From Cololabis saira (lineage: Eukaryota > Chordata > Actinopteri > Beloniformes > Belonidae), in assembly GCF_033807715.1 (NCBI RefSeq), contig NC_084610.1, positions 3,853,001-3,917,000 of the forward strand: a DNA stretch of 64,000 bases, written 5' to 3'. Below are positions 1-13,081 of this stretch, piece by piece. A program made the position numbers and the translations under genes. Position 1 is the first letter of the stretch. Each line of letters begins with the position of its first letter. The notes under the pieces were generated by a model. That model was not told the origin of the DNA, did not search any database, and saw only the letters and a program-made list of their open reading frames with translations.

Positions 1-3000
1 TAACGAGGGTCAAAGAAAAAACAAGCTGCAAAGAGAATGAAACAAAGAAACAGTGAGCCCTCTAACGAATCTCTGATTAATCCATCTTTTTATTTACACT
101 TTTTAAACTCAAACTTAACCACATAACTTTATGTTGAGGTTCTTTTTTGCACCTCGAGAGGTTATCTGATCCACAACAAGATAGCCTAAACTTAAGGTTC
201 TATAAATATTTTATCAAGTATATCTCATCTCCGGGATTGACAAATGGAACTTAATCAGATCAATATGTGAGGGGTACATTAATACTCATATATGCAATAT
301 TGACCTTCTAAATGAGCGTAATAGGTAAAAAAAGGTAAAAGCAACATATTATTGTTGGCATATTGTGAATCCGAGACGAACACAATTATCCTTTGAAGCT
401 TGTTAACCTGCCTCTTGGCATATTTGCAGAAAAAACCTTACAAAAAAATATTCAGTAGTTTTGTGAGAAAGACATAAGATAGATTTGACTTTCACATCTG
501 GGCCAACGACATGAAGTCGTCGCTAGCTCAGTATGACAGCAGTTATCTAGTTTAGCTAACTAAATCAGATCAATCAAATGAAATACAGTACGTTAACGAA
601 AAAGGCTTCATATTTGCTGGTTGGCTGTTTTTGCTCGAAACATTTCTGTTTTTCTCATTTCCAGTCTTCACATTGATGTTAAGCTATCCTGTTAGCGTTA
701 CCTGGATTTTCTGAAGTTTTGGGTCTTGTGGACATAGACTATTTTGTCGACACATCCACTGCAAAAAGGTGAAAATATGAATTTCCAAGATTGTTACACT
801 AATTATTTAGGGATTTAATATCACCAAATGGACATATAGCATAGAGAAAATACACATTCATTATGATCAGTAGCTGGGTGGAAGCTGGTGTCAGAATCAA
901 GTTCAAGTTTTAGCGTTTCAGATACAAGGGGACAGGTTAAGTGGCATTATAGATGGCTTCGTCCAAAGATGAGATGCCATATGTATTCATTTGTAAGATT
1001 TAAACATGATGGCTAGAGACTTGCTGTTGGACAGCTAACAGATTTCCAATGTTCACTTCTTGTGCTAAATTGAGCTGATAATTTTCTTGCTCTAGTTACT
1101 TTGAAGGGACCACAACAATTATCTCTCCATAGAAAAACAACAAAAGCTACCTCCCACGTTTTTGAAACGGTGTTGCCCAATTATGACCCAGATCCAGCAA
1201 TCCAGAAAAAACAACTCAGGCTGAATACAATGGGACAATCAAAAGATGCACAATCATGCTCATGGTTGTGTTAAACGTCTCTTCTTTTCCTCAGTTTGTC
1301 ACACATGATCTGGTCCAAGAGCGCAGTTGAATGTGCGGACAATTAGTTTCAAACTCGCTCGCTGACACATAATTATTTAAATTAATCTAAAATATTCAAT
1401 ATTATTACTTGTCATACTATTCATTAAAATTGATAATTAGAGAATAATCACTTTTTCCGGAAATGATGGGAAAGTTACAGAAAATACAGTAGTGTACAAA
1501 ATAATATCTGTGCCTTGCATCTAAAAACACAATCAAATATCAATCAAATCAAATATATGTACAGACACATGCAACCCCCAGCACTCGTCCCTCCAGCATT
1601 TGGAATAATCATTAAGAAATGAAATTTAAAAAAACAAAAACAAAAGGAGATTCTACTTCTGCATATATAAAAAAACAGTGTTCCTCAAGGGACATTTCAT
1701 TCTTGCGCCCATGCTGCTCACGTCATGTAAAGAAATGACTTTTGTCAAAGATACCAACAGAGCCTTGATTTATGTTTACAGGACTGTCTCAGAAAATTAG
1801 AATATTGTGATTTTCTGTAATGCAATTACAAAAACAAAAATGTCATACATTCTGGATTAATTACAAATCAACTGAAATATTGCAAGCCTTTTGTTATTTT
1901 AATATTGTTGATCATGGCTTACAGCTTAAGAAAACTCAAATATCCCATCTCAAAAAATTAGAATATTCTGGGAATCTTTATCTTAAACTGTAAGCCATAA
2001 TCAGCAATATTAAAATAATAAAAGGCTTGCAATATTTCAGTTGATTTGTAATGAATCCAGAATGTATGACATTTTTGTTTTTTTAAATTGCATTACAGAA
2101 AATAAAGAACTCTATCACAATATTCTAATTTTCTGAGACAGTCCTGTACATGTGTGTTTCATAGAACGCCGATAACCACTAACTAATCACATAAAAAGCC
2201 ATTACTTGACATCAGTAAGGGTCTTTTGTTCTGTTCCTTCTTTGCGACACCTGCTTTGCCATGTAAGCTACTGTAACTCCAAACTACTATGACTTTGTGG
2301 CCGGCCACCCCCCTCACTTTGAAAGGAGTCTGGTACCGCTCCAGTTCAGAGCCATTTCCACTGAAACAGGACGTGCCAAACCTTTCGTAGAGTCCTTGTG
2401 ACGTTGTCTAAAACAATCAAGTTTGAAGCCTGGTATCATCTTTGTAAAGGCACCGTCTTGCCAAGACAGGCTCCGCCCACTCCTCACACTTAATCCAAAA
2501 CTGGGAAAACAAGGGGAACAAGCAAGTCTGTCCCACCTTCCCTCAGTTACATGGTCTTAGTTCATGCTAACCTTTGACATAACTCTCAATAGTGTGCATT
2601 CACTCTGATTTCATTTCTGTTGTAAACACGCCTTTGGGGGATTTCTCAGAATTGGGTCTCAGGTGAGGGAGTCGTCCAGTGAGCGAGAGGCCGTTCACCG
2701 GTTAAAACCGGGTAAAACCTGGTAAAACAGCTGCTGCCTGCTGCTTAACGAAGCTGCATCCTCAGGCGTTTCCAGGGCAACCAACAGCTGGCTGAGGCGG
2801 TGTGTTGGTACAGTGAACAGCACAACTAAATACATTATCTTTACAATAAGACTGACTATACACTGTTAGGTCTTTATTCACAACTCAGGGGTCAAGTAAA
2901 GACAGTTGTAATCGCTAAGTAGCTTTAGTGATGACAAGCTATGGATATTAACGATGGTCAACCGTCAATCAAAAAAACTACACCCCTCATTATTATATAA

Positions 3001-3798
3001 CTTTACATAATTTTACTTCAAGAGGTACACTAAAACTCACCCCTGTACAGTTGTCATGGATGTGACACATAGCTATGGTAATCAAAACTGTGTTTTTGTT
3101 AAGTTATTTTAAAGCAGGCCTTAAATATGTTTATTTCTGCTGCAAAACTGATCAATTTGGAAAATGATCGTTTCTTCTGTGTCCATCGGCGCAGTAAGTC
3201 AAAGTTGGGTTCAGAGGAATCAGACTACGTAATTGTATTTTTAGATGACTGATAGTCATTTAAATGTTTTATTTTTTACCAGGGTTTGGCCCTCTCATCC
3301 TCCTAACTAACACTTGTGCTTGGATTTCGCGCTCTTCCTTTCATTGACTTTGCTGAAGAGGCAGACGGTCCTGAAATCCTTTGTGCATTCCTCTTGGCAA
3401 TATTTTCACCACCCATTTTTTGTTTCTGTTTTTTAAATTAAAAGCCTAATAAAAAGCTCCCTCTTTTGCAAGATCGTAACAGAACAGTTTCTTTCAGAAC
3501 TCGTCAAGTTATATCCATGTAACGCAAGAGTTAATTCCTCGTTTTTGTAAATTACTGGCTATTTGTCTTCATCGTGTCCGGCAACAGTCCCTTTAAAATG
3601 GGGAAAAGGGTGTCCATGTTTTCTTCTCTCCAACTGACTTATCAAAAAAGTATGTAAAAAAAAAAAAGTATTTTTCCTTGAAGATGGTAAAAATACATCA
3701 AAAGAAGCCAAAGTGTGTACGGAGTTGCCATGACCAGTCTCAGTCATGAAAACATCGGTCTTGAAGAAAACAAGACGAGCTGATGTTGACTGTCCTCC
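1..3798. other. calcrl 3' flank / probable 3'UTR, no other gene seen
   Basis: No exon of a recognisable protein was found here on either strand. The part next to 3799 should be calcrl 3'UTR on the minus strand. A minus-strand AATAAA (plus-strand TTTATT) lies near 3265 and could be its polyadenylation signal. The rest is AT-rich and holds one full palindromic MITE (1779-2146). The UTR end cannot be fixed from sequence alone. Confidence 0.5.
1779..2146. mobile_element. TA-target palindromic MITE, copy 1
   Basis: A 368-bp non-autonomous DNA transposon. It starts CAGGACTGTCTCAGAAAA, ends with the inverse, and is flanked by TA on both sides, as expected of Tc1/mariner-type insertion. The two halves are almost exact inverted copies, so a transcript would fold into one long hairpin. 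Six further copies lie in this window. Confidence 0.85.
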
Positions 3799-6700
3799 TC
3801 ACACAAAGGGGCTGTCCGATCTGAAGATGTCCGAGTAGCTCTTTCCGTTCATGTGTTCGGTGTGGCTTTCGATGCTGTAGCAGCGGTGGACCTCGGTGAG
3901 CGACGACGCCACGTAAGAGGCCGAGCGGAAGAAGTCAGCGTTGGCGAAGGTGCCGGCAAACTGCATCCGCTGCAGGTTCCAGTGTCTTCTAAGAACGGTC
4001 TGAACCTGCAAGAGGTGAAGGAAACATCATGTTGGGGTTCTAAGAACTTTGGATTTATGGTTGTGTCTTGTCAAACTAGTTTATGTCAACTAGGGTCCTT
4101 CGGTTTCTTCATATCTGAATAGCTTTTAACAAACAGATTTAGCGTGAAAACAGGAAAAATCATCAAGCTTTAGTGAGTGCGACACTGTGCGATATTTTAA
4201 ATCGTTTGATTCAGCCCCATCTCAAACTGCATGACTAGATCGCTGAGTTCAAAAGTTCACAGCCCACGATTTATGTTCTCACACTGTACGACCCGATGCT
4301 CTGATGCTCCGTCTGCTCACACTATACGTTCATAATCCTCACATCGGACTTCTGTTACTGGAACTGCAACGTCAAAAAGAAGTGGAAGAGGAGGAACCCC
4401 GAAGTGGGAGACACCGAAGATGCTCGGCAAAAACAAACGCACTGCCTTAAAGGAGCATGAGGCTCCTTTTAAGAAATGAGACTCTATAGCGCCACCCTTC
4501 GCCACGACGGCTGTCGGGGGTACTGCAGCCAACAGTGAAGCCGGCACGGGAGAACGGGGAGAACGCGCATGCAGCGTCATGTGACGTCACATCCGCAGGA
4601 CAGCGCGGGAAATTCGGGCCCACAATTGCAGCACATTTTGCAGCACACAGCCTGTTCAAGGCAACGGAGAGATACACTAGAGGGCTCATTCTTTTTGATT
4701 TGGAACGCTTCATCTGACATTATTACTAGAAAACTTAAAACGTATACGCATTTTTTTCATTAATCCTGCCTCAATCCTGCCTCATGCTCCTTTAAGCCTG
4801 AATTATGTTTCCGCGTTAAATCGACGCCGTCGGCTCTGTGTTGGTGTAGCGCGGAACCATAAATCAGCCTTTAGAAATTTGTGCCATTCTGTATGGCAAT
4901 AAATGAAAAAAGATTAGACAACGTCGTGATTGGACAAGGAATTGGCTGGGGAGACGTGGGAAATGCGGTCTTTTTTTTTCTGCTATTAAAACATGATTTG
5001 TAATGTGAATTTGCAACACTTTAAACTACAAATAATAGTTTTTGACGTGACATCAGAGATTGCGCATGCTCTCTGTGAAAGGATGAGTCCAGTCGGGTCG
5101 CAGCTGCTTCAACTGTGCGATTCCTTCACGAGGAGCGACCGGGATTTCAAACACGTTTGATTTTCTTGCGAGCACACTATTTGTGATCGGGAGCTCGTCG
5201 TGAGGTGTTAATCTCTCGTCGTGAGGTGTTAATCTCTCGTCGTGAGGTGTTAATCTCTCGTTGTGAGGTGTTAATCTCTCGTCGTTACCGCACGTACACT
5301 GCACGAGGCACGACCAACGATTGGGTCGAAATCCGGCCCGATCCAAAAAATAGTTGCACGACTGGAAAATCGGTTCAAAACGAGCCGATAATCGCACAGT
5401 GTCTGCCCGGCTTTAGATGAATAATAACCTGCATTTTTTTTCCCCAATGCCATAATTTATTTAACAAATATTAAACCATAACCATGAGGGCAATAGTAAG
5501 CACTGCTGTACTCAGACGCCGCTAATCATCACCTCCGGATGAACTCAGAGAGAACTCAGCAGCAGCTGGACAGACCTCTAAAAGTGCAGTCATGTCGGCA
5601 ACTTGCACATCTGGAGCATTCAGCTGTGTATTAACACAATGCCAAGAGGGGAAGACATAAGCTATGGTTTTAGAGAAGCAATTGTTGCTGCCCATCGATC
5701 TGGAAATCGTTATAAAATAATCTATTATAAATCTTACACATTTTATATATTAATATGAATAACGTCCATAACTCCAACATTTATGTATTCCCCTTTGATT
5801 CGACATTCAATGAATCAAAGTCATTACTCACCTCTCCATTGAAGAAACAGAATATTGTAGAAACCAAGAGACCCTGCGTTGCAAAAAGAGTTTTGTGAGA
5901 AAACAGACAGTTTTTCATGTATTTTTTTCTTCTGGTGCTTGCAGATATGCACAGACCTGGTAATGCATGAGGATGTTCATGATGTACATGTAGAACTCAG
6001 TGATCCAGTGGTCATGGGGCTTGTATGCAAGCAGAACGTACTGGATGCCGAGCAGAGGGATAAGGATGAGGGTGGCCCTCACAGCCCTCATGTAGAGGCT
6101 AGATTCAGCCTGGTGAGTCACTCGCAGCTTCGTGATGAGAACCCGAACGATGTTCAGCAAGAAGAAAAAGTTCACCTAGAGTCAAAAATGATTGTTAGAC
6201 GCAGATATTTCTCATGAAGACAAAACTGCAGGGACATTTTGGTATTTTGGACTCAAATGATGATTAACATCGCTTTCATACAGAGCTGTTACAGTAAACG
6301 AGCGACTGTAGTGCAGTTTGTCACTGACTGCGTTTACATGCATCAATAACCCTTTTAAAACCTGAATATTGGCAATAACCCGAATTTGCACAGCCATGTA
6401 AACACCAATAACCCCTTTGAATAACCCGAATTTGATCATATTCTGGTTTTTTAAAACCCGAATATTCGTTCATGTAAATGCCAAATGGAATATCCCGATC
6501 AAACGGAACATGAATTTGTTTTCTGGGCATGCTCTGTTCGCAAGGAATCCTGGTCTTTTGAGTCCAGGACGAACTTCTAAACACGGCGAAACCCAAGACC
6601 ACGCCACACTTTTGGAGTGAGAAGGAGACTAATCACTTCATAAATGTAATGAAGGATATGAACATTTCTGCATTTGTAGACGGTAGAAAGTACCGGGATA

Positions 6701-9700
6701 GCGAAATTTACAAGAGGGTGAGCGAAAAGTTGCGTGAAGCAGCATTTATTTTGAATTTGGATACAGGAAGAAGTAGCGGAAATGACAGGAATTGTGTCAT
6801 GATGTTCTCCATGCGTCGCTGGTTTGATCCAGATATCCCAAATGATTAATTACCTTGTAAACGGAATATTCCGAATGTTTCAGTAACCGGAATATTAGCA
6901 ATAACCCAAATTTTGACTGCATGTAAACGTAGTCACTGTGAAGGAGTATCTCTGCACCCTGGATATTGAACTGCTGTGATGCGGCTGCTATGGTGGTTGT
7001 GAGTAGAAGCCAATAGAAGTACTCACCACCAACGCAGCACAGATGGGAGCATGGATGATGTACAGCAAAGAGGTACCTGGACCTAACCAGCATCTGCAAA
7101 TGCATCAATAGGTCGTCATATATAGCAGCGCCTAAGTTATTGACAGATGTCTGGGGTCAATCAAGAAGACTCACTTGTCATCGTAGTAGCAGTGGCGTGC
7201 AATGGAATAAATAACTGCTGGCACCAGTGGGAAACCTGTAAAATAACCTTGATGATATTTGTGTCGGCACAGAATGTATATATGCTACTGTTCTTAAAAA
7301 CCAAAACCTTTACGTACCCCAGCCCAGCAGGTAGTACCACATGAGATGCTGTTTTTCTGCAAACACTGCCACAACAATCAGAGTGTGCAGATAGATGCCC
7401 TCACAAAGCATCCAGAAGTAGTTACAGCTCATGATATACATTTGGATGAATGCAAGCAGTTTGCAGCCAGCCTGAAAAAGAAAATACACACAATCAAAAC
7501 CTAAAGCTCCATTCGCTGGCTGGTCTTATTTACGGTTAAAGGCAGTCATATTACTCACAGAATCCTCCTTCCGTGCAGACAGCCATACAATAGTAATGAC
7601 CGAGTTCAACACAAATGAGAGGAAGAGGTTTTTGTGGAGAGTTATCCTCTGGCAGCTCAGACTCCTGAGAGAACGAGACACAAATCGACATCTGCTTTAA
7701 CCACTAAATCATAGATTAAAATGATAATCTCAAACTCAAATCCAGTGTAACGGCAACTTACTTAAAATAGAAGAATATTCCTAAAGATATTAGGAGTGAC
7801 ACCAGCGACAGTCCATGACCAATCAAGATCAAATAAAAGTGAGTCATTGTTGCCTGCCAAAAAAAACAAGCTTGTAAGAAATTCAGTCGTAGGCCGCTAC
7901 AGATTCAAGCACGGGCTCTGTTCCTTTTTACCGTTCCGTAGACAAGGCTGGTTTTGCAGTTTGTGTAATCTGTCCATATTCTGTTGCTCTCTGGGTGGCG
8001 TCCCCACTCCCCCGTCGCTGTGCATTCTTTGATCGCCATCACTGCTCAGATTTTTTTTAGAAAAAAGACAGTTATCTCTTTATTCAGTAAATATTGGCTA
8101 ATCTTCTTAAAATTTACCACCTTTGAGACTTTCCTTTAACCGTCGCCTCGCACATACAAGCTCAAACAGTCTTGAGCATCGTCGTAAGTTCATTATAAAT
8201 GGGGCAGTGTCAGGCGTTGCTGAACTGAATTGTGGGGTCAGTGTGTTGCAGAGGAAGCATTGCTTCCATCAGAAGTTGGAGAGTTTTCAACTTTTAGCCC
8301 TTTACCGCAAGCGTCAGCCAATCAAAATGTGGCTATAGCTAGGCAGGACACTTTCAAAGCACATGGCTTATGCTGCGGTAAAGGCACATCGAGTTTTAGA
8401 CCCGCTTACAAAGAGGTTTTTGTTTTGTGTGTGCCACACATCCCGAAGACTACGCTATGTATGTTTTTAAAGTTATATGCTCAACTCATTGTGTATTTAG
8501 GGCCCGAGCACTGATAGTGCAAAGGCCCTATTGTATCTGTAGGAGATGTTCTCGTTTTTATTTTTCCGATGAAAGGGAGGGCCTTTTTGCCCCCCTAAAC
8601 GTGCCACAAAAGTCACCAAATTTTGCATGCAAGCCAGGCCTGATGGAAAATTTGATATTTAATGGTTTGCATTAATGGGCGTGACAACAGCGCCCCCATA
8701 GAAAACTTCGTGCCTCAAGCCCCAGAATACGGTGTGACGTACATGCACGAAAATCGGTACACACCTGTATCATGTCGCAACTTAAAGAAAAGTATTTTGG
8801 TGCCATGGCCGAAACCGAACAGGAAGTCGGCCATTTTGAATTAATCGTGTAATTTTGGCACAAATTATGCCATTTCTTCGGCCGCTTCTTCGCCCGAACC
8901 GTAACGTGCACCCAGGTGTGTTATACATCAATATGTGTGTCTCCATCCTGCGACGATGCGCATTACTTTTCTCAGTCAAAAGCGTGCCCCCCTTCATCTG
9001 ATTGGTCCATATTTGATAGTTCCTATTTTCTACCATGACCTTTGAATGGGTTAACATAGAGACTCGTGGGTGGTGTCATTGGACTCGGTTTTGAGTCCTT
9101 GACCTTTATTGGTGAAAATTGCACGCGCGAGGGCCCGTTCATCGCTGCTTGCAGCTTTAATTCTTTTTAAACTTGTATTCTTTGCTATTTACAAGAGTTT
9201 TACAAAATCTTTACAACATTTTTTGTGTACACAAAAATTTACCTTGGGGGTCAAAATCATCGTAGTAGGGTGGACAGCTCTGTTCTTTCATCCCGGCTTC
9301 TGTTTCATCCCAGCACAGCCATCCATCCCATGTCATGTTGCACACCGGCCCCTCTGACAGCAACCAAGGACACGCAGGTTTTATCATTTATGTGTGCGTA
9401 CCGCGGTAGCATTGAACATTTTACAAACATTTATAAAGAATTTAAAAGTACTATTTCCACTTATTGTTCTTGCAGCGACGCTCACCTAAAGCTTTTGTTT
9501 TGCGGTGTGATTCTTTCAGGATCCTCTGGAAACACTGGAACTGGGCCAAATAAATGAGTCTCCTCCTCCACTCAGGTCCGGTCACATGGGTCACATGCTC
9601 CTCGTCCTCCGACGCTGCCACCACCACCAACTGAGGTTATCACACATCAGCAAGAAGCAAGATGTAAAACCAGATCAAAAATGTCACATGATCTAATATG

Positions 9701-12269
9701 TATACGCAGTAGGATTCTATTCAATTCAACATTTATGGTACTCAATACAAGTGACAGTATTAATGTAATAATACTGATACTGATACAGTGCTGCATCCAT
9801 CCACAGGGACGTGCTGGAACCTGTCCCAGCTCTTCATGTATATATAGCTCATAAGACCTGATACTTCAGAAAAGCTATAACCTAAAGAAGAGACCACCTT
9901 TTGTCATATTCAGGAAAGATAGAAAATCTTGTCCATGTCACTTATTTATTTATTTTCTTTAAAGCAGCACAATGTAACTTTCAGCTTTTGTTGAGTTTGG
10001 CGGCTCCTTTGGACAAAAGCGGTAGTGCTTTACCAGAAAGAACACTACATTTCCCATGAGCACCAGCACGTACTGCCGGAAAACTCCTGTCCCCGTCACT
10101 GCATTTGTTTTGATAGTGAATGAGAGAAGACGGGACGGACTTTCAAAATTACTTTTCTGTTTTCAGCGGTCGTTTGCAGGATGGATAGAGAAGAGGTAAA
10201 GTATCTATTTTTGGCTAAACAATATAATATGACGATGTTGAAAATCACTAAGTTCAACTTGGTTTTATTAGTGAAGTAACCCCCGCCCGCCTGTCCTGTT
10301 TCAGCCAGATAATACGCCCCAAATTCCAAACGCTCTGGTTTTGTTCTACTGCACCTTTTTCCTGTCACGTTTTTTAGAGGGACTTCGTCACAAATTAGTA
10401 GTCCAACATACTTACTGACAAAATAAAAAAATACTTTATAACCTGTGAATAACTGAATGTTTTGCAGATCAGCCCTGCACAATTTTACAGTTCTCAGGAA
10501 AAATACTAGAAATGTTCTATACATTTTCTTTGCATTGCATTATTTCCTCTAGTGCTGTAATTCTATTCAATTGTATTATTATTTTATAAAGCTTCCTCAT
10601 TGCCAATTACACAATTTTATGATCACTATTATTATTCTGTGTCTGTTGTTGATATTGTCAGTAATTTTACAATTACCAAAACCCAAGACGAATGTGAAAA
10701 CGTTCTAATTTTGATTCTTATTCTTATTGGGGCGGCAGTAGCTCAGGTGGCAGAGCGGGTCGTCCAATGATCGGAAGGTCGGCGGTTCGAATCCCGCTCT
10801 GTCCCAGTTTGCTGTCGTAGTGTCCTTGGGCAAGACACCTTACCCACCTTGCCCCGTGTGAATGTGTATGCATGTGTATGAATGTTGGTGGTGGTCGGAG
10901 GGGCCGTTCGGCGCGATATGGCAGCCACGCTTCCGTCAGTCTGCCCCAGGGCAGCTGTGGCTACAAATTGTAGCTTACCACCACCAGTGAGGATGTGTAT
11001 GAATGAATAATGATCTCTGTAAAGCGCTCTGGGTGCCTTGAAGGGCGCTATATAAATCCAAGTCATTATTATTATTATTATTATTGAACATAGAACTCTA
11101 CATTTACATTTGTATCATAATTCTGTCTCTTGTATTATCCCCATAAATCCCCATCGGTCAGACATCCCTCCTCGTCTTTCAGCTCACGCCAGCGAGTGAA
11201 CGCCGGGCCAATGTTTATTCTTGTCCGGGCATTTAGCTTGTTACTCTCCTGCTTTCTTTTTTTCGCCTTCTCTGTTAAAACTTTTATTTTCTTGGGTTTT
11301 TCCGCTGCTTCGGCCATGATACCCATAGATATAATATATATTTATATATATCTATGATGACACCAGCTTCTGCTGAGTTCTGCGCTCCACGCCCGCCCAG
11401 CTTTGGTCTGGACTACGAATCGGGAAGGAGGGGGAAGTGACGTATGCCGTAAAGCAATCAAAGCCGTAAAAATGTGTAGTTTTTTAGTGTGGCAGGGTTC
11501 CTACCATGCTCCTCAAAGTTACATAGTGCCAGTGAAGGTGATACAGACCCCTCAGACCAGGGGTCGGCAACCCGCGGCTCTAGAGCCGCATGCGGCTCTT
11601 TAGCGTCGCCCCTTGTGGCTCCTGGAGCTTTTTCAAAAATGTTTGACCTTTTTTTTCCTTTTTTTTTCTTTTCTCCTTTTTTTCTTCTTTTTTCCTTTTT
11701 TCCTTTTTTTCTCTTTTGTTTCCCTTTTATTCTCTTCTTCTTTTTCCTTTTTTCCTTTTTTCCTTTTTTTCTTTTTTCTTCTTTCCTTTTTTTCTTTTTT
11801 CTTTTTTTCCCTTTTTTCTCTTTTTTTCTTTTTTCCTTTTTTAATCTCAACATTTCGACTTTTTTTTCAACATTTCGACTTTTTTCACGGAATTTTGACT
11901 TTTTCTCGACATTTAGACTTTTTTCTCGACATTTCGTCTTTTTTCTCAACATTTCGACTTTTTTCTCGAGACTTTACTTCAACATCAATCTCGACATGTG
12001 GGAGGGGGTCCCACATCACCCGCGTTCCCTCACCGGCCTGGGCCTCGGACGGGTGGGTCGGGTTACCCGGGCCTGGCGGGGCCCGCCGTGCAGCCTGGGG
12101 TGCCTTCTGGCGGTGCTGGACCCCCCCGGGGAGGGGGAAACGGTGCGTGATTGTATGTCTGTGTCGGTGAGAATGCGGTATGGAAGGGTCCTGCCATGGA
12201 GGATTTGAGCCTCCATTGGCAGGACATCAAAAACTTAATAATTTATCAATATTATATTATACAAAGATG

Positions 12270-12321
<52 letters not shown>

Positions 12322-12946
12322 TTATTATGTATAGTATATTATATTATTATTAGTATAGGTATCGGATAGGTGAATGGATGAATGAATGGGATGCCTGGGT
12401 CTGGGGCCCTCCGTTGTCGGGCCTGCGCGGGTGTCGCCTTGTTGGGGGGTTCCCTCTCTCCGGGCCCGTCTCCGGTCCCCCCCGCTGCCTCTACGGCGGG
12501 GCGCCCCTCTGGTCTTGGAGGGCCACTTTCGTGGGGGACGGGTGCGCCTGCCCGCGTCGGCGGCCGGGGCGGCTCTGTCTCTCCGGGCAGGCTGGCCCCC
12601 TGCCGGGTGGGGGTCGTTGGCCTGAAGGGTGAGGGCCTCCTGGCCGCGTGTCCGGCCCGGACCGGGTGGCCGGGGATTGCCTGGGTCGCGGTCCGCCGCC
12701 GCGGGATCCCTGGCTGCTTCTTTCCGCGCCGTGGGGGCCCCGCCCGCGGGCCCCCTCGGCCGCCGCCGGGCGGGGGGGGGGCCTCGCAGGCGGTGGGTTG
12801 CCTCCCTCCTACTTCTCCCCTCTGTGGGGTTTGCCGGTGGCCTGGGCTCCGGGCTCTTCCTTGTCGGCCTCTGGTCTCGCGGGTGGCGGGGTCGCTCCCC
12901 CCCCTCCCCCACTATAGATACACTTCAGGTGGAGCTTTGTTTGGTT

Positions 12947-13006
<60 letters not shown>

Positions 13007-13034
13007 ACATATAGTCATTTAGTCACATGCACAC

Positions 13035-13081
<47 letters not shown>

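Larger units (their letters stand above)
4175..5416. mobile_element. Composite DNA transposon remnant with GACACTGTGCGA ends
   Basis: Inverted ends (GACACTGTGCGAT near 4179, ATCGCACAGTGTC near 5391) flank about 1.2 kb of calcrl intron. CTTTAG occurs just outside both ends and may be a target duplication. Inside are a TTAA-flanked MITE, a small Harbinger-type MITE and a four-copy minisatellite. The short ORFs here are not convincing genes. Superfamily not assigned. Confidence 0.55.

Noticed and set aside
5053..5397. 114-codon minus ORF with repeated LTPHDER
   Set aside because: It is a translation of the 21-bp minisatellite inside a transposon remnant.
10740..10810. Possible functional tRNA gene (A and B boxes present)
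   Set aside because: The boxes are the head of a SINE with a LINE-like tail and (ATT)n, not an isolated tRNA.
11458..12208. Lys/Arg-rich (minus) and Phe-rich (plus) ORFs
   Set aside because: Both are translations of the pyrimidine tract and tandem motif inside the hAT element.
12325..13014. Long open frames of 195 and 210 codons on opposite strands in very GC-rich DNA
   Set aside because: They arise because GC-rich DNA has few stops. They overlap on both strands, run into (CA)n, match no known protein and lie in a nested retroposon.
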